DNA of 64,000 bases from SFLA01 sp045595165 (GTDB lineage Bacteria > Bacillota > Clostridia > Oscillospirales > CAG-382): NCBI GenBank assembly GCA_045595165.1, contig JAZNZY010000023.1:30566-94565 (forward strand). The letters run 5' to 3'. The position numbers were made by a program, and so were the translations under genes. Positions 35,072-43,134 of this stretch are shown here, one piece after another. The notes beneath the pieces are model-generated. The model searched no databases, was not told the DNA's origin, and was given only the letters and a program-made list of their open reading frames with translations. Numbering within the stretch: the stretch's first letter is position 1; each line of letters opens with the position of its first letter.

Positions 35072-35877
35072 ACGAAAATGTAAAACAATTTGTAAATAAA
35101 GAAAGATATACCGTACAAGACCTTTGCGAGATCGTAAAAATACTTCGCGGTGAGGACGGTTGCCCTTGGGACAGAGAGCAAACCCACCAAAGTATAAGAA
35201 GAGATCTTATCGAAGAATGCTACGAGGTAGTGGAAGGTATCGATAATAACGATCCGGTGCTTATGTGTGAAGAACTTGGCGATCTGCTTTTGCAGGTAGT
35301 TTTCCATGCTCAAATAGGCGCTGAAGATAAACAGTTCGATATGAGCGACGTGGCAGATGGAATTTGCCGCAAGCTGGTGCTCCGTCATCCTCATGTTTTT
35401 GCTGATGTGGATGCCGATACCTCCGAGAAGGTTTTGGAAAATTGGGACAAGATAAAAAAGCAGGAGAAGCAGAGGCTTTCCATTTCGGACGAAATGTATG
35501 CTATTCCTCCCGCGCTACCCGCACTTATGCGTGCCAATAAGGTCGGTAAAAAATCAGGTAAAGCAAATTTTGATTTCCCCACGGACGAAGAGGCTTTTGC
35601 GAAGGTAACCGAAGAGCTTAACGAGCTTTACGAAGCACATACGAACGGAACCAAGGAGCAGGTTGCTGACGAAATGGGAGATCTGCTGTTTTCCGTGGTC
35701 AACGTTTCCAGAAAAGTAGGGGTGGAACCCGAGGAAGCTTTGACAAGAGCTACCGAAAAATTTATGAGGAGATTTCAAAAACTTGAACTTGCGGCATCGG
35801 AAAGCGGTAAGTGCCTTGCGGATATGTCTGCCGAAGAGGCTGACGAGTTGTGGGAACGCATAAAAAACCACGATTAA
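35068..35877 (+). CDS. mazG: Nucleoside triphosphate pyrophosphohydrolase MazG
   Basis: MazG hydrolyses NTPs and dNTPs to monophosphates. The 269-residue protein holds two MazG modules. The first has the catalytic E-E-C-Y-E-V-V-E and E-E-L-G-D-L-L-L-Q-V-V-F-H. The second has E-E-L-N-E-L-Y-E and D-E-M-G-D-L-L-F-S-V-V-N-V. Bacillus YabN carries an extra N-terminal tetrapyrrole-methylase domain, which is absent here, so this is the short E. coli-like form in the yabN position. A separate promoter follows for hup. Confidence 0.96.
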   Translation: MNENVKQFVNKERYTVQDLCEIVKILRGEDGCPWDREQTHQSIRRDLIEECYEVVEGIDNNDPVLMCEELGDLLLQVVFHAQIGAEDKQFDMSDVADGICRKLVLRHPHVFADVDADTSEKVLENWDKIKKQEKQRLSISDEMYAIPPALPALMRANKVGKKSGKANFDFPTDEEAFAKVTEELNELYEAHTNGTKEQVADEMGDLLFSVVNVSRKVGVEPEEALTRATEKFMRRFQKLELAASESGKCLADMSAEEADELWERIKNHD

Positions 35878-35912
35878 AAGTACTTTTTTTTAAAAAAAGT
35901 CGAAAATAGCTA

Positions 35913-35941
35913 TTGAAAAATCAAAAAAATAATGATATACT
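35913..35941 (+). promoter_or_regulatory. Promoter of hup
   Basis: TTGAAA at 35913-35918, a 17-bp spacer and TATACT at 35936-35941, with TGA just before the -10 box (extended -10). It fits a highly expressed chromosomal protein gene. Confidence 0.85.
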
Positions 35942-35984
35942 GTGTCAAGCGAAAGCAAAGGACATTATGAAAGGAGTTCATTTT

Positions 35985-36260
35985 ATGAACAAGATCACAT
36001 TGGCAGACGTTGCAGCAAACGCTGCAGGTATTAAGAAAAAGGATGCAGAAGTAGCAGTTAACGCAATTTTCGCAGCTATGGCTAACGAACTCGCAGCAGG
36101 CGGCAAGGTTCAGATCGCTGGCTTCGGCAACTTCAAAATGAAGGAAAGAGTAGAGCGCGTAGGCAGAAATCCCAAGTCCCACGAGCCCATCGTTATCCCT
36201 TCCGCTAAGGTAGTTAACTTCACTGCAGGTAAGCAGCTTAAAGAGCTTCTTAACAAGTAA
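35985..36260 (+). CDS. hup: DNA-binding protein HU
   Basis: A 91-residue nucleoid protein that binds and bends DNA as a dimer. The family core G-F-G-N-F and the beta-arm tip R-N-P-K-S are visible, and the C-terminal helix ends K-Q-L-K-E-L-L-N-K. ATG 35985 has AAAGGAG 8 bases upstream; the longer open frame starting at 35913 runs through the promoter and is rejected. Codon use is biased to frequent codons, as expected for an abundant protein. Confidence 0.97.
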   Translation: MNKITLADVAANAAGIKKKDAEVAVNAIFAAMANELAAGGKVQIAGFGNFKMKERVERVGRNPKSHEPIVIPSAKVVNFTAGKQLKELLNK

Positions 36261-36286
36261 TCAGTGTTTATGAGGTATGAGGTCTT

Positions 36287-36529
36287 ATGCGGCTGGATAA
36301 ATTTTTAAAGGTTTCTCGTATAATAAAGCGCAGAACAGTCGCCAACGAAGCGTGCGACAGCAGTTATGTGGCTGTTAACGGTCTTCCCGCTAAGGCCTCC
36401 TACAATGTTAAGATAGGGGATGTTATTACCGTTTCCTTCGGTAACAGAACCACTTCGTTTCGCGTTCTCAGTCTTAACGAGCACACCACAAAAGCAGAAG
36501 CAAGTTCAATGTACGAAATAACGGAATGA
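36287..36529 (+). CDS. rqcP: S4-domain RNA-binding protein RqcP (YabO)
   Basis: An 80-residue protein consisting of one S4 RNA-binding domain, beginning M-R-L-D-K-F-L-K-V-S-R-I-I-K-R-R. In Bacillus this protein (YabO/RqcP) helps RqcH add alanine tails to stalled nascent chains on 50S subunits. The order hup-rqcP-yabP-yabQ-divIC-yabR is the same as in Bacillus apart from the hup position, which supports the assignment. Confidence 0.92.
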   Translation: MRLDKFLKVSRIIKRRTVANEACDSSYVAVNGLPAKASYNVKIGDVITVSFGNRTTSFRVLSLNEHTTKAEASSMYEITE

Positions 36530-36575
36530 TATTTATCATCGCTTCATATATTTAGATTATGGAGCGTGAGAGATA

Positions 36576-36836
36576 TTGAACGAAAGAAAACATTCCGTTA
36601 CTTGTACTGCACGTGATATTACTCTTGTCACCGCAGTATACGATATTATCAGTTTTGATGATACGCAGGTCAGCCTTTCTCTGGGAGAGGATACCATCCT
36701 TTCCGTCAGTGGAACGGGCTTGACACTTCGCCGCCTCTCTCTTGAAACGGGCGAGGTGGATATTTCCGGCAGGATAGAAGCTATAGTTTATCTTGATGGC
36801 GGCATAAAACAAAAGAAACGCCGTCTGTTCGGCTGA
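36576..36836 (+). CDS. yabP: Sporulation protein YabP
   Basis: An 86-residue protein of the YabP/YqfC family, needed for normal sporulation. The beginning R-K-H-S-V-T-C-T-A-R-D and the turn V-S-G-T-G-L-T-L-R-R-L-S fit the family. The start is TTG at 36576, with GGAG about 11 bases upstream. The stop codon overlaps the yabQ start by one base. Together with yabQ it implies that the organism is, or descends from, an endospore former. Confidence 0.9.
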   Translation: MNERKHSVTCTARDITLVTAVYDIISFDDTQVSLSLGEDTILSVSGTGLTLRRLSLETGEVDISGRIEAIVYLDGGIKQKKRRLFG

Positions 36837-37276
36837 TGGAAGTCGATTACCGCGCACAACTGCTCTTAGCGTTGTATTCCGTTCCCACAGGTTTGTTTTT
36901 GGGAGCGATATACGATATGCTCAGGTTGGCGCGTTTACCTTTCGGAAAGATCGGCGTGTTTTTTACCGATATCCTGCAAACATTTCTGTGCTTTTTAGCG
37001 GTGCAGATATTGCTGTTTAATTTTTGGAACGGTAAAATTCGCGTTTATCCCTTTTTAATTTGTTTTCTAAGCTTTGTTTTATACAGAGCTACTATTGGCA
37101 GACTCACTACTGCCGCATATTTGAAATTGAGTTCGTATATAAAACCGCGGTTATTATATAAAGTCGCCGTGGTTAGAGGATATATTTATAAAAAGCGGTT
37201 GCTTAAGCAGGCATCCGTCGGATTCGGGATCAAACTCCCGCGGAGGAAAAGAAGTGGCAAAAAGAACACGGCCTAA
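36836..37276 (+). CDS. yabQ: Spore cortex biosynthesis protein YabQ
   Basis: A 146-residue membrane protein needed for spore cortex formation in Bacillus. Three to four hydrophobic helices are visible (about 8-28, 42-62, 68-88). The N-terminal pattern S-V-P-T-G-L-F-L-G-A-I-Y-D-M-L-R is typical of the family, and the C-terminal tail is strongly basic. It is translationally coupled to yabP and overlaps divIC by 23 bases. Confidence 0.88.
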   Translation: MEVDYRAQLLLALYSVPTGLFLGAIYDMLRLARLPFGKIGVFFTDILQTFLCFLAVQILLFNFWNGKIRVYPFLICFLSFVLYRATIGRLTTAAYLKLSSYIKPRLLYKVAVVRGYIYKKRLLKQASVGFGIKLPRRKRSGKKNTA

Positions 37277-37535
37277 TATGGTTATGAAGCTTGCCTTTGT
37301 TTGCGTTTTGGGCTTCTTGGTTATTTCGGTTATACAGCTTCAGGTCGAGCTTAAAGAACTGCGCCAACGTAAGGCGGAGCAGGAAATTCTTGTGCAAACA
37401 CTTGAGGATGATATTACCGAGCTTACCATAAGACTCAACACCCCTATATCCGATGAATATATTGAGCGTGTAGCCCGTGCACACGGGTACCGAATGCCTA
37501 ACGAGATCATTTTTTATAACGATATTGCGGATTAG
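37254..37535 (+). CDS. divIC: Septum formation initiator DivIC/FtsB family protein
   Basis: A 93-residue bitopic membrane protein of the divisome. A basic N-terminal tail is followed by one transmembrane helix (about residues 10-28) and a heptad-patterned coiled coil (about 29-58), then the family end E-R-V-A-R-A-H-G-Y. The start is GTG at 37254 behind GGAGG. Its place between yabQ and yabR matches divIC of Bacillus. Confidence 0.9.
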   Translation: MAKRTRPNMVMKLAFVCVLGFLVISVIQLQVELKELRQRKAEQEILVQTLEDDITELTIRLNTPISDEYIERVARAHGYRMPNEIIFYNDIAD

Positions 37536-37546
37536 AGGTTGAGCCG

Positions 37547-37945
37547 GTGGTACTTGATGAAATTGTAAAAGGCAAAGTAACGGGAATAACCAAGTTTGGC
37601 GCTTTTGTTTCTATGGAAGGCGGCAAAAACGGAATGGTACATATTTCCGAAATAACAGACGGATTTGTAAAAGATATTAACGATCATATTCACATCGGTG
37701 ACGAAGTCGAAGCTATGGTCGTAAGTATTGATGAAAACGGCAGGATAGGTCTGTCTATTAAAAAGTGCTTGGCTTTAAAAGCACGCACCGCCCCTCCGCC
37801 TATGTTTGACGAAGGTATGCCCGCACCGGATACCGATTTCGAGAATATGATGAAGCGGTTCAAGGCTGTGAGCAACGATAAGCAAGCGGATATTAAGCGC
37901 GGATTCGAGTCCAAGCGCGGCACCGGAAAAAGAGGAAGAAAATAA
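37547..37945 (+). CDS. yabR: S1-domain RNA-binding protein (YabR-like)
   Basis: A 132-residue protein with an N-terminal S1 domain (about residues 5-72; G-K-V-T-G-I-T-K-F-G-A-F-V and M-V-H-I-S-E-I). A low-complexity tail rich in Lys, Arg and Gly follows. It is the YabR/general-stress-protein-13 type and probably binds RNA or ribosomes. The start is GTG at 37547. It is the last gene of the block and is followed by a terminator. Confidence 0.88.
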   Translation: MVLDEIVKGKVTGITKFGAFVSMEGGKNGMVHISEITDGFVKDINDHIHIGDEVEAMVVSIDENGRIGLSIKKCLALKARTAPPPMFDEGMPAPDTDFENMMKRFKAVSNDKQADIKRGFESKRGTGKRGRK

Positions 37946-37948
37946 TTT

Positions 37949-37974
37949 AAATCCCGTATATGCGGGATTTTTTT
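37949..37974 (+). terminator. Terminator of the yabR block
   Basis: AAATCCCG, loop TATATG, CGGGATTT, then TTTTA, 3 bases after the yabR stop. Confidence 0.85.
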
Positions 37975-37977
37975 ATT

Positions 37978-37999
37978 TTGATAACAACTTGATAACAAC
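37978..37999 (+). promoter_or_regulatory. Two 11-bp direct repeats upstream of the two-component genes
   Basis: TTGATAACAAC occurs twice without a gap, at 37978-37988 and 37989-37999. The second copy supplies the -35 box. The same element, three times over, precedes the lipoprotein gene at 40133, so this is probably the binding site of the response regulator encoded just downstream. Confidence 0.7.
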
Positions 38000-38017
38000 T
38001 GTGTTTTATTATATAAA
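37989..38017 (+). promoter_or_regulatory. Promoter of the two-component operon
   Basis: TTGATA at 37989-37994 (inside the second 11-bp repeat), a 17-bp spacer and TATAAA at 38012-38017. Confidence 0.75.
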
Positions 38018-38037
38018 GCATAAAGGAGCGTTGTAAA

Positions 38038-38685
38038 ATGGCGAATATTCTTATTGCAGAAGACGAAATGAGCATAAGTAACCTTATAAAAATGAATCTC
38101 GCTTTGGTAGGGCACAGTTGCGCTCAGGCTTTTGACGGGAATTCCGCTTTGCATATGGCAAATTCTTCCCGTTTTGATCTTATAATACTGGACGTAATGC
38201 TTCCCGGAATATCGGGCTTTGATCTCATTTCTCGGTTAAACAACACACCCGTTATCTTTGTAACCGCCAAAAGCGGCTTGGAGGACAGAATTCGCGGCTT
38301 ACGTTTGGGGGCGGACGATTATATCACAAAACCCTTTGAAATACTCGAGCTTGTTACACGGGTAGACGTTGTGCTTCGAAGAACAAAGGCAGTTTCTCAT
38401 TCCTTTGAATTTGATGATATCAGAATAGATTTCGATTGTAAAAAGGTTTTTAAGAAAGGAACAGAGATAAATTTAAAACCCAAGGAATTCGATCTTCTTG
38501 GTGCGTTGGTAAAGAACCGAAATATCGCACTTTCGAGAGAAAAGCTTCTTGAAATAGTGTGGGATTATGACTATGAAGGCGACACCCGTACGGTAGATGT
38601 ACATATTCAAAAACTACGCAAAAAACTGGATATAGAAGAACGGTTAAAAACCGTATATAAGACAGGATACAGACTGGAGGTGTGA
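38038..38685 (+). CDS. OmpR/PhoB-family response regulator
   Basis: A 215-residue two-component response regulator. The receiver domain (1-112) has the acidic pair Glu8/Asp9, phospho-acceptor Asp52 in I-L-D-V-M-L-P-G, Thr76 and Lys98 in K-P-F. The output part (about 125-215) is a winged helix with L-K-P-K-E-F-D-L-L and T-V-D-V-H-I-Q-K-L-R-K-K, the OmpR/PhoB type. Such regulators bind 11-bp-spaced direct repeats, which matches the repeats at 37978-37999 and 40035-40067. The kinase gene follows 3 bases later. What it senses is unknown. Confidence 0.95.
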   Translation: MANILIAEDEMSISNLIKMNLALVGHSCAQAFDGNSALHMANSSRFDLIILDVMLPGISGFDLISRLNNTPVIFVTAKSGLEDRIRGLRLGADDYITKPFEILELVTRVDVVLRRTKAVSHSFEFDDIRIDFDCKKVFKKGTEINLKPKEFDLLGALVKNRNIALSREKLLEIVWDYDYEGDTRTVDVHIQKLRKKLDIEERLKTVYKTGYRLEV

Positions 38686-38688
38686 TAT

Positions 38689-40038
38689 ATGCGCTTTTGG
38701 CACAAAACATATATATTAACGCTGTTGCTCTTTCTGATTTGTCTTAATACGGGAATTATGACGCTTGCCGTTTATACTTATCAGAAAAACGTTGAATCCA
38801 TAGAAGCGTCTGCAACCGCGGAACAGCATTATATCACCCGTTCTTTTGAAAACGATTATCAATCTATGCTCGATGCGGGGGGAATAGCGAACCCTTCGCT
38901 TTTGATGCAGTCGTACGGAAATCACTATGAAAGCAAAGGAATATATTTGTCTTTTGAAAAGGACGGTAAAAGCATATATTCAAATTTTAATCGTGAGTAT
39001 TCGGTCGGCAAAAACAGCATAGTGCAAAAAAAGATCGACGGTATCCGATATATTTTTATATCTTCAAAGATATGCAACGGTGAATACGATATAGTTTACG
39101 TAAAAAACGTTTCCGAATTGGACGTCGAGTTCAAAACTCTTATGGCGGTATACATCTTGACTGCCCTTATCGTTTCTGTCTTTCTTGCTTTAAGCTTGTT
39201 TCTTGTGTTAAAACGCTTGTCCGTTCCCTTGGACAAGCTGCGTTTAACCACAGAAAAGATAGAAAAAGGAGATTTTTCTGTCAGAGCAGAGGAAAAGGGG
39301 AAGGATGAGTTTGCGCTTCTCGCAAGAAGCTTTAATGAAATGCTTTACAAAATAGAGGAGCAAATGAACTTTTTGGAAATAGATGCCGAAAAAAAGCAAA
39401 TGCTTGTTGAAAATATGGCGCACGAATTGCGAACGCCGCTTACAAGTATTCACGGATACGGAGAATATCTGGAAAAAGCGGCTTCTACAGAAGAAGACCG
39501 TATTCTCGCGGCAAAATATATCGTTTCCGAAGCATCCCGCCTTAAAAGAATATCCGATATTTTACTTGATACCGCCTATGTTAGAGAAAACCGTTTTGAA
39601 CAAGCCGAAGTGTCATTGGGAGAACTTGTGTCGGACACGGTATACCGTCTTTCCCGTAAAGCCGAAGAAAACGGTGTTACCCTTGAGGCGGATTTCACGG
39701 AATGCAGTGTTAACGGAGAAAAAACGTTGCTGTCTATGTTGCTTTACAATCTGGTTGAAAACGGTATAAAAGCTTGTAAAACGGGAGGCAAAGTTAAGAT
39801 CTCTTGCTCTGATCTTCAATTGATAGTAGAAGATAACGGAAAAGGTATGACGTCAGAACAGCTTACTCATATTACCGAGCCCTTCTACCGTACCGATAAA
39901 TCCCGTTCCCGCTCCGAGGGCGGGGCAGGTCTGGGGCTGGCATTGTGCAAACAGATAGCGGAGGCGCACAATGCGGTCATGACCTTTGAATCCATACCTG
40001 AAAAAGGTACGAAAATTACGGTAGATTTTACAAGTTGA
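38689..40038 (+). CDS. Membrane sensor histidine kinase
   Basis: A 449-residue sensor kinase. Two transmembrane helices (about 8-29 and 151-174) flank an extracytoplasmic sensor of about 120 residues. A HAMP linker (about 175-230) and the HisKA domain follow, with phospho-acceptor His245 in M-A-H-E-L-R-T-P. The ATPase domain shows N-L-V-E-N-G-I-K-A, D-N-G-K-G-M and G-A-G-L-G-L-A-L. It pairs with the response regulator upstream. The sensor resembles no ligand-binding fold that I can name. Its stop codon lies inside the first 11-bp repeat of the next promoter. Confidence 0.95.
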   Translation: MRFWHKTYILTLLLFLICLNTGIMTLAVYTYQKNVESIEASATAEQHYITRSFENDYQSMLDAGGIANPSLLMQSYGNHYESKGIYLSFEKDGKSIYSNFNREYSVGKNSIVQKKIDGIRYIFISSKICNGEYDIVYVKNVSELDVEFKTLMAVYILTALIVSVFLALSLFLVLKRLSVPLDKLRLTTEKIEKGDFSVRAEEKGKDEFALLARSFNEMLYKIEEQMNFLEIDAEKKQMLVENMAHELRTPLTSIHGYGEYLEKAASTEEDRILAAKYIVSEASRLKRISDILLDTAYVRENRFEQAEVSLGELVSDTVYRLSRKAEENGVTLEADFTECSVNGEKTLLSMLLYNLVENGIKACKTGGKVKISCSDLQLIVEDNGKGMTSEQLTHITEPFYRTDKSRSRSEGGAGLGLALCKQIAEAHNAVMTFESIPEKGTKITVDFTS

Positions 40039-40067
40039 TTACAACTCGAAAACAACTTAAATACAAC
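40035..40067 (+). promoter_or_regulatory. Three 11-bp direct repeats upstream of the lipoprotein gene
   Basis: TTGATTACAAC (40035-40045), TCGAAAACAAC (40046-40056) and TTAAATACAAC (40057-40067) run without gaps. The ACAAC end is constant and the period is 11 bases, about one DNA turn. The last unit is followed by GGAGCTTTATTATATG, closely matching the two-component promoter (TGTGTTTTATTATATA) at the same distance. Confidence 0.7.
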
Positions 40068-40132
40068 GGAGCTTTATTATATGTTTGCAGTAAAGAAAAC
40101 TGCAAATATTTTCCGAAACGGAGGAAACCATT

Positions 40133-41716
40133 TTGAAAAGCAACAAAAGAACAGTAATTGTTGCATTGTGTCTTGTTTTGGCTTCTGTGTTGACACTTAC
40201 CGGATGTATGTATGCCCTTGCAGCAGAAACCGGTGATGAAAAGCCTTATACATCAGAAGATTTTGAAAACAGCTTTGGCGATGCGGTTATCGAAGATGCT
40301 CCCGTATCCCAGGACTCAATGCAAGAAAAACACGGAGCATACCTGCACGTTTCCGAAGACGGCAAAGAAGTTACCGTTTTCAGCGACGAACAGCTGGCGG
40401 AATTGCTTTCCGTTAGAGCAAGCGGTAAAAGAAACGCTGTTACCTATGATGATATTCTTTATGTCATCAATGATTCCGTACGTATTTATTCTACCTATGA
40501 CACCGTAGTTTTGAATGCGGATCTTACAAAACAGTTGGATCTTAACGTATTCACCTGCACCGATACCGGTGTTATAACTACCTGCGAGCCCGATTCCGAT
40601 ATCAACTACAGCAAGATGGTAAGAGATATATATTCTATAATCGTTTACCGTCTGTACGCTCTCGATTCAGGCTTTACTCATATGTATTTCGGCTCTTTGT
40701 GGAACCACGAAACTCTCAGTGCCGAGCATATGTTCAGCTACGAAGGCGACGGTATTAACGATCGTGAGAATTTCTTTAAGACCAAAAACTGGTTTGTGCT
40801 TTCTCTTGACAGCGGCACCGAGATCGGAAATGAATATAATCAAAAATTGTCCGCGGATTACTCTGCCATTGCTGCCGAGCATATGGCTATGTCAAATCCC
40901 GATCCCGATTTCGTATTTGATTTTGAGGGTAATTCCATTTCCGCGCCTTACTTTATAATCGAAGCACCCCTTGTTGAAGATTCTTATAACTACAGATACG
41001 TCGATTCATATAAAATGTACCACATAGCTGAAGACGCTTCCACCTATACCGCTTCCTATCCTACTGCGGAAATCAACTCTTTCAAGCGCGAAGGATATTT
41101 TGACCGCATTTTTAATTTCCACGTTGAAAGTGTTACCATTCACGCAGGTGATTACTCCCGGTATCAGGTATGCTCCGAGCTTTCCGAAGAAGACAAGGCT
41201 GCCCTTATCGCCATTCTTAATTGCGATACTCCTTGGGAAAGCGGACTTTCTCTCGATCCCGTTATATGCAGATTCAATCTGGACGGAGCAGGCTTCAATT
41301 ACAGAGATGGAATTATTTATTCAACCTCCCGCACCTATCTGCCTCTTACCGATGAACAGAACGAAATAGTCGCCGCTATTGTGGAAAAATACGATAATTA
41401 TTTCGAAGTTTACCACGGTGAGATCAAAGAGATCGAATTTTATCCCTTTAATCCCTTCGTTCAGAATGAATTGGTTTGGGCAACTGAGATCACCGAAGAA
41501 GAGTTTGACAGAATATGCGAGATTCTCACCCGCGACGAGCCTTGGGAAAAACGTGATTACGATTCTCATGAAATTACCGCCCGTCTTACGATAAACGGAC
41601 GTGGCTTTAACTACAGTGTAGACAGAATCTACGATACCGCAGGCGGTATGCTTCTCCTTACCGAAGAAGAATGCGCGTTCTTTGATTCACTCATAGAAAA
41701 ATATAATAACGACTGA
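40133..41716 (+). CDS. Exported lipoprotein with an internal duplication, probable target of the adjacent two-component system
   Basis: A 527-residue protein that I do not recognise. The start is TTG at 40133 behind GGAGG. The signal peptide ends in the lipobox L-T-G-C with Cys25, and an acidic linker follows. Residues about 340-435 and 436-525 are two copies of one module. Each copy has an E-E-x-x-x-x-x-I-L/C-x-I-L helix, D-x-P-W-E in the middle, G-x-G-F-N-Y, and an end reading L-T-x-E/D-x-x followed by an I-x-E-K-Y helix. Residues about 60-330 form a separate domain with E/D-rich strands. Its promoter shares the 11-bp repeats of the two-component operon, so it may be the main output, possibly a sensor partner or an envelope-stress protein. 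Confidence 0.75.
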   Translation: MKSNKRTVIVALCLVLASVLTLTGCMYALAAETGDEKPYTSEDFENSFGDAVIEDAPVSQDSMQEKHGAYLHVSEDGKEVTVFSDEQLAELLSVRASGKRNAVTYDDILYVINDSVRIYSTYDTVVLNADLTKQLDLNVFTCTDTGVITTCEPDSDINYSKMVRDIYSIIVYRLYALDSGFTHMYFGSLWNHETLSAEHMFSYEGDGINDRENFFKTKNWFVLSLDSGTEIGNEYNQKLSADYSAIAAEHMAMSNPDPDFVFDFEGNSISAPYFIIEAPLVEDSYNYRYVDSYKMYHIAEDASTYTASYPTAEINSFKREGYFDRIFNFHVESVTIHAGDYSRYQVCSELSEEDKAALIAILNCDTPWESGLSLDPVICRFNLDGAGFNYRDGIIYSTSRTYLPLTDEQNEIVAAIVEKYDNYFEVYHGEIKEIEFYPFNPFVQNELVWATEITEEEFDRICEILTRDEPWEKRDYDSHEITARLTINGRGFNYSVDRIYDTAGGMLLLTEEECAFFDSLIEKYNND

Positions 41717-41751
41717 TTTTACCGTAAATCCTTTTTGAATTACCCAAAAGC

Positions 41752-41799
41752 AACAATGCCTCCCAAAGACATCTTTTGTCCGAGGGAGGTGTTGTTTTT
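41752..41799 (+). terminator. Terminator of the lipoprotein gene
   Basis: A long stem AACAATGCCTCCC / GGGAGGTGTTGTT (two mismatches) with a partly paired inner loop, followed by TTT. Confidence 0.75.
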
Positions 41800-41812
41800 A
41801 TGTAAAACAGTA

Positions 41813-41841
41813 TTGAAAGAATGACAAATAAATGCTATACT
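41813..41841 (+). promoter_or_regulatory. Promoter of the phosphoesterase gene
   Basis: TTGAAA at 41813-41818, a 17-bp spacer and TATACT at 41836-41841, preceded by TGC (extended -10). It shows that the upstream in-frame ATG at 41821 is not a start codon. Confidence 0.85.
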
Positions 41842-41874
41842 GTAAAAAAGTCAACTCGTATAGGGGCGTGTGCT

Positions 41875-42585
41875 ATGAAGAACGATCTTTCAAAACTTTC
41901 CGTAACCGAATATAGCATATTCGCGCCCGTTAACGAAAAGATCTGCTTTGTTTTTGTTTCCGATCTTCACCACTGCGAAAATGAGCCTGTTATCAATGCA
42001 ATCGACTCCGTATCGCCGGATGCGGTTTTGGTCGGCGGAGATTTTATGCACAATATGTCCTTTTACACCAAGGGCTTTGAGTTTTTGCGTACCTGCGCAA
42101 AGAAGTATCCCGTTTTTTGTTCCCTCGGCAACCACGAGGGCAGGTTTGAAGGTGATATTCACAAAGCCGTTGCGGAAACGGGCGCTGTCCTTTTGGATAA
42201 CTCTCACACCGTATTTAAAGACGTGCGTATCGGCGGACTTACATCGGGATTTTTAACCGATAACGTTCCCGATACAGCTTGGCTTAAAGATTTTTCTCGG
42301 TTGGACGGATACAAGATATTGCTCTCTCATCATCCCGAGTATTATAAAAAATATATAGATTCCACCAACGTAGATCTTGTTTTGTCGGGGCACGCTCACG
42401 GTGGACAATGGCGCTTTTTCGGCAGAGGAGTATATGCGCCGGGGCAGGGAATATTCCCCAAATATTCCGGCGGATTTTATCACAACCGACTTATTGTGGG
42501 ACGTGGCATCGGAAATGCTCACCGCATTCCCCGCATAAACAACAACCCCGAAATCGTAAAGATAACTTTAATTCCCAAGGAGTAA
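41875..42585 (+). CDS. Calcineurin-like metallophosphoesterase
   Basis: A 236-residue protein with the full metal-binding set of the calcineurin-like family: S-D-L-H-H, G-G-D-F-M, G-N-H-E-G, L-S-H-H-P-E and S-G-H-A-H-G-G-Q. It resembles the YkuE/YaeI type that acts on phospholipid or nucleotide phosphoesters, but there is no twin-arginine or other export signal. I place the start at ATG 41875, because the longer frame runs through the promoter. A membrane-protein gene follows 2 bases later. The substrate is unknown. Confidence 0.9.
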   Translation: MKNDLSKLSVTEYSIFAPVNEKICFVFVSDLHHCENEPVINAIDSVSPDAVLVGGDFMHNMSFYTKGFEFLRTCAKKYPVFCSLGNHEGRFEGDIHKAVAETGAVLLDNSHTVFKDVRIGGLTSGFLTDNVPDTAWLKDFSRLDGYKILLSHHPEYYKKYIDSTNVDLVLSGHAHGGQWRFFGRGVYAPGQGIFPKYSGGFYHNRLIVGRGIGNAHRIPRINNNPEIVKITLIPKE

Positions 42586-42587
42586 TT

Positions 42588-43133
42588 ATGGACACTTTGG
42601 ATATAGTTGCACAAGCTTTAAGCATTGTCGGAATGGCGTGCAACGTGCTGTCTTTTCAGCAAAAAACACAAAAACGAGTTATCGCCTGCCAGCTTGTAGG
42701 CGCGGCTATGTTTACCGCAAGTTACCTTTTGCTGGGTGCGTACGTCGGAGCTTTGCTTAATTTTGTTGCTATTATACGTGCCATCGTTTATATGAACAAA
42801 GAAAAATTCCGTTCCGAGCATATTTCCTGGCTTATCGGTTTTACTTGTGTTTATTTGCTTTCATACGTTCTCACCTTTACGGTCTTCGGCAAAGAGCTCA
42901 CGCCGCTGAACGCCGTTGTTGAGTTTTTACCCATCATCGGTATGTTCGCCACCACGGTAAGTTTTCGTTTAAAGGACGCTGCCTCAGTGCGTAAGCTGGG
43001 GCTTATCAGCGTTCCCTCCTGGTTTACATACAACATCTTCAATTTCTCCATCGGCGGCCTTATTTGCGAGATTTTCTGCTGCTGTTCCATCCTTATCGGA
43101 ATGTTCCGCCTTGACAGAAAAAGAACAAAATAA
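42588..43133 (+). CDS. YgjV-like multi-pass membrane protein
   Basis: A 181-residue protein with five to six hydrophobic helices. The beginning, Q-A-L-S-I-V-G-M-A-C-N-V-L-S-F-Q-Q-K, fits the YgjV inner-membrane family, whose function is not established. ATG 42588 has AAGGAG upstream. It is co-transcribed with the phosphoesterase and ends at a bidirectional terminator shared with the histidine operon. Confidence 0.8.
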   Translation: MDTLDIVAQALSIVGMACNVLSFQQKTQKRVIACQLVGAAMFTASYLLLGAYVGALLNFVAIIRAIVYMNKEKFRSEHISWLIGFTCVYLLSYVLTFTVFGKELTPLNAVVEFLPIIGMFATTVSFRLKDAASVRKLGLISVPSWFTYNIFNFSIGGLICEIFCCCSILIGMFRLDRKRTK

Positions 43134-43134
43134 A

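Noticed and set aside
35913..35984. Longer HU start at 35913
   Set aside because: The extension overlaps a near-consensus promoter and lacks a ribosome site; ATG 35985 with AAAGGAG fits the family length.
40084..40106. Inverted repeat TTTGCAG / CTGCAAA before the lipoprotein gene
   Set aside because: It straddles the predicted transcription start, has a 9-base gap and is not shared with the two-component promoter, so I do not call it an operator.
41821..41874. Upstream ATG of the phosphoesterase
   Set aside because: This ATG lies between the -35 and -10 boxes of a strong promoter; ATG 41875 with AGGGGCG upstream is the start.
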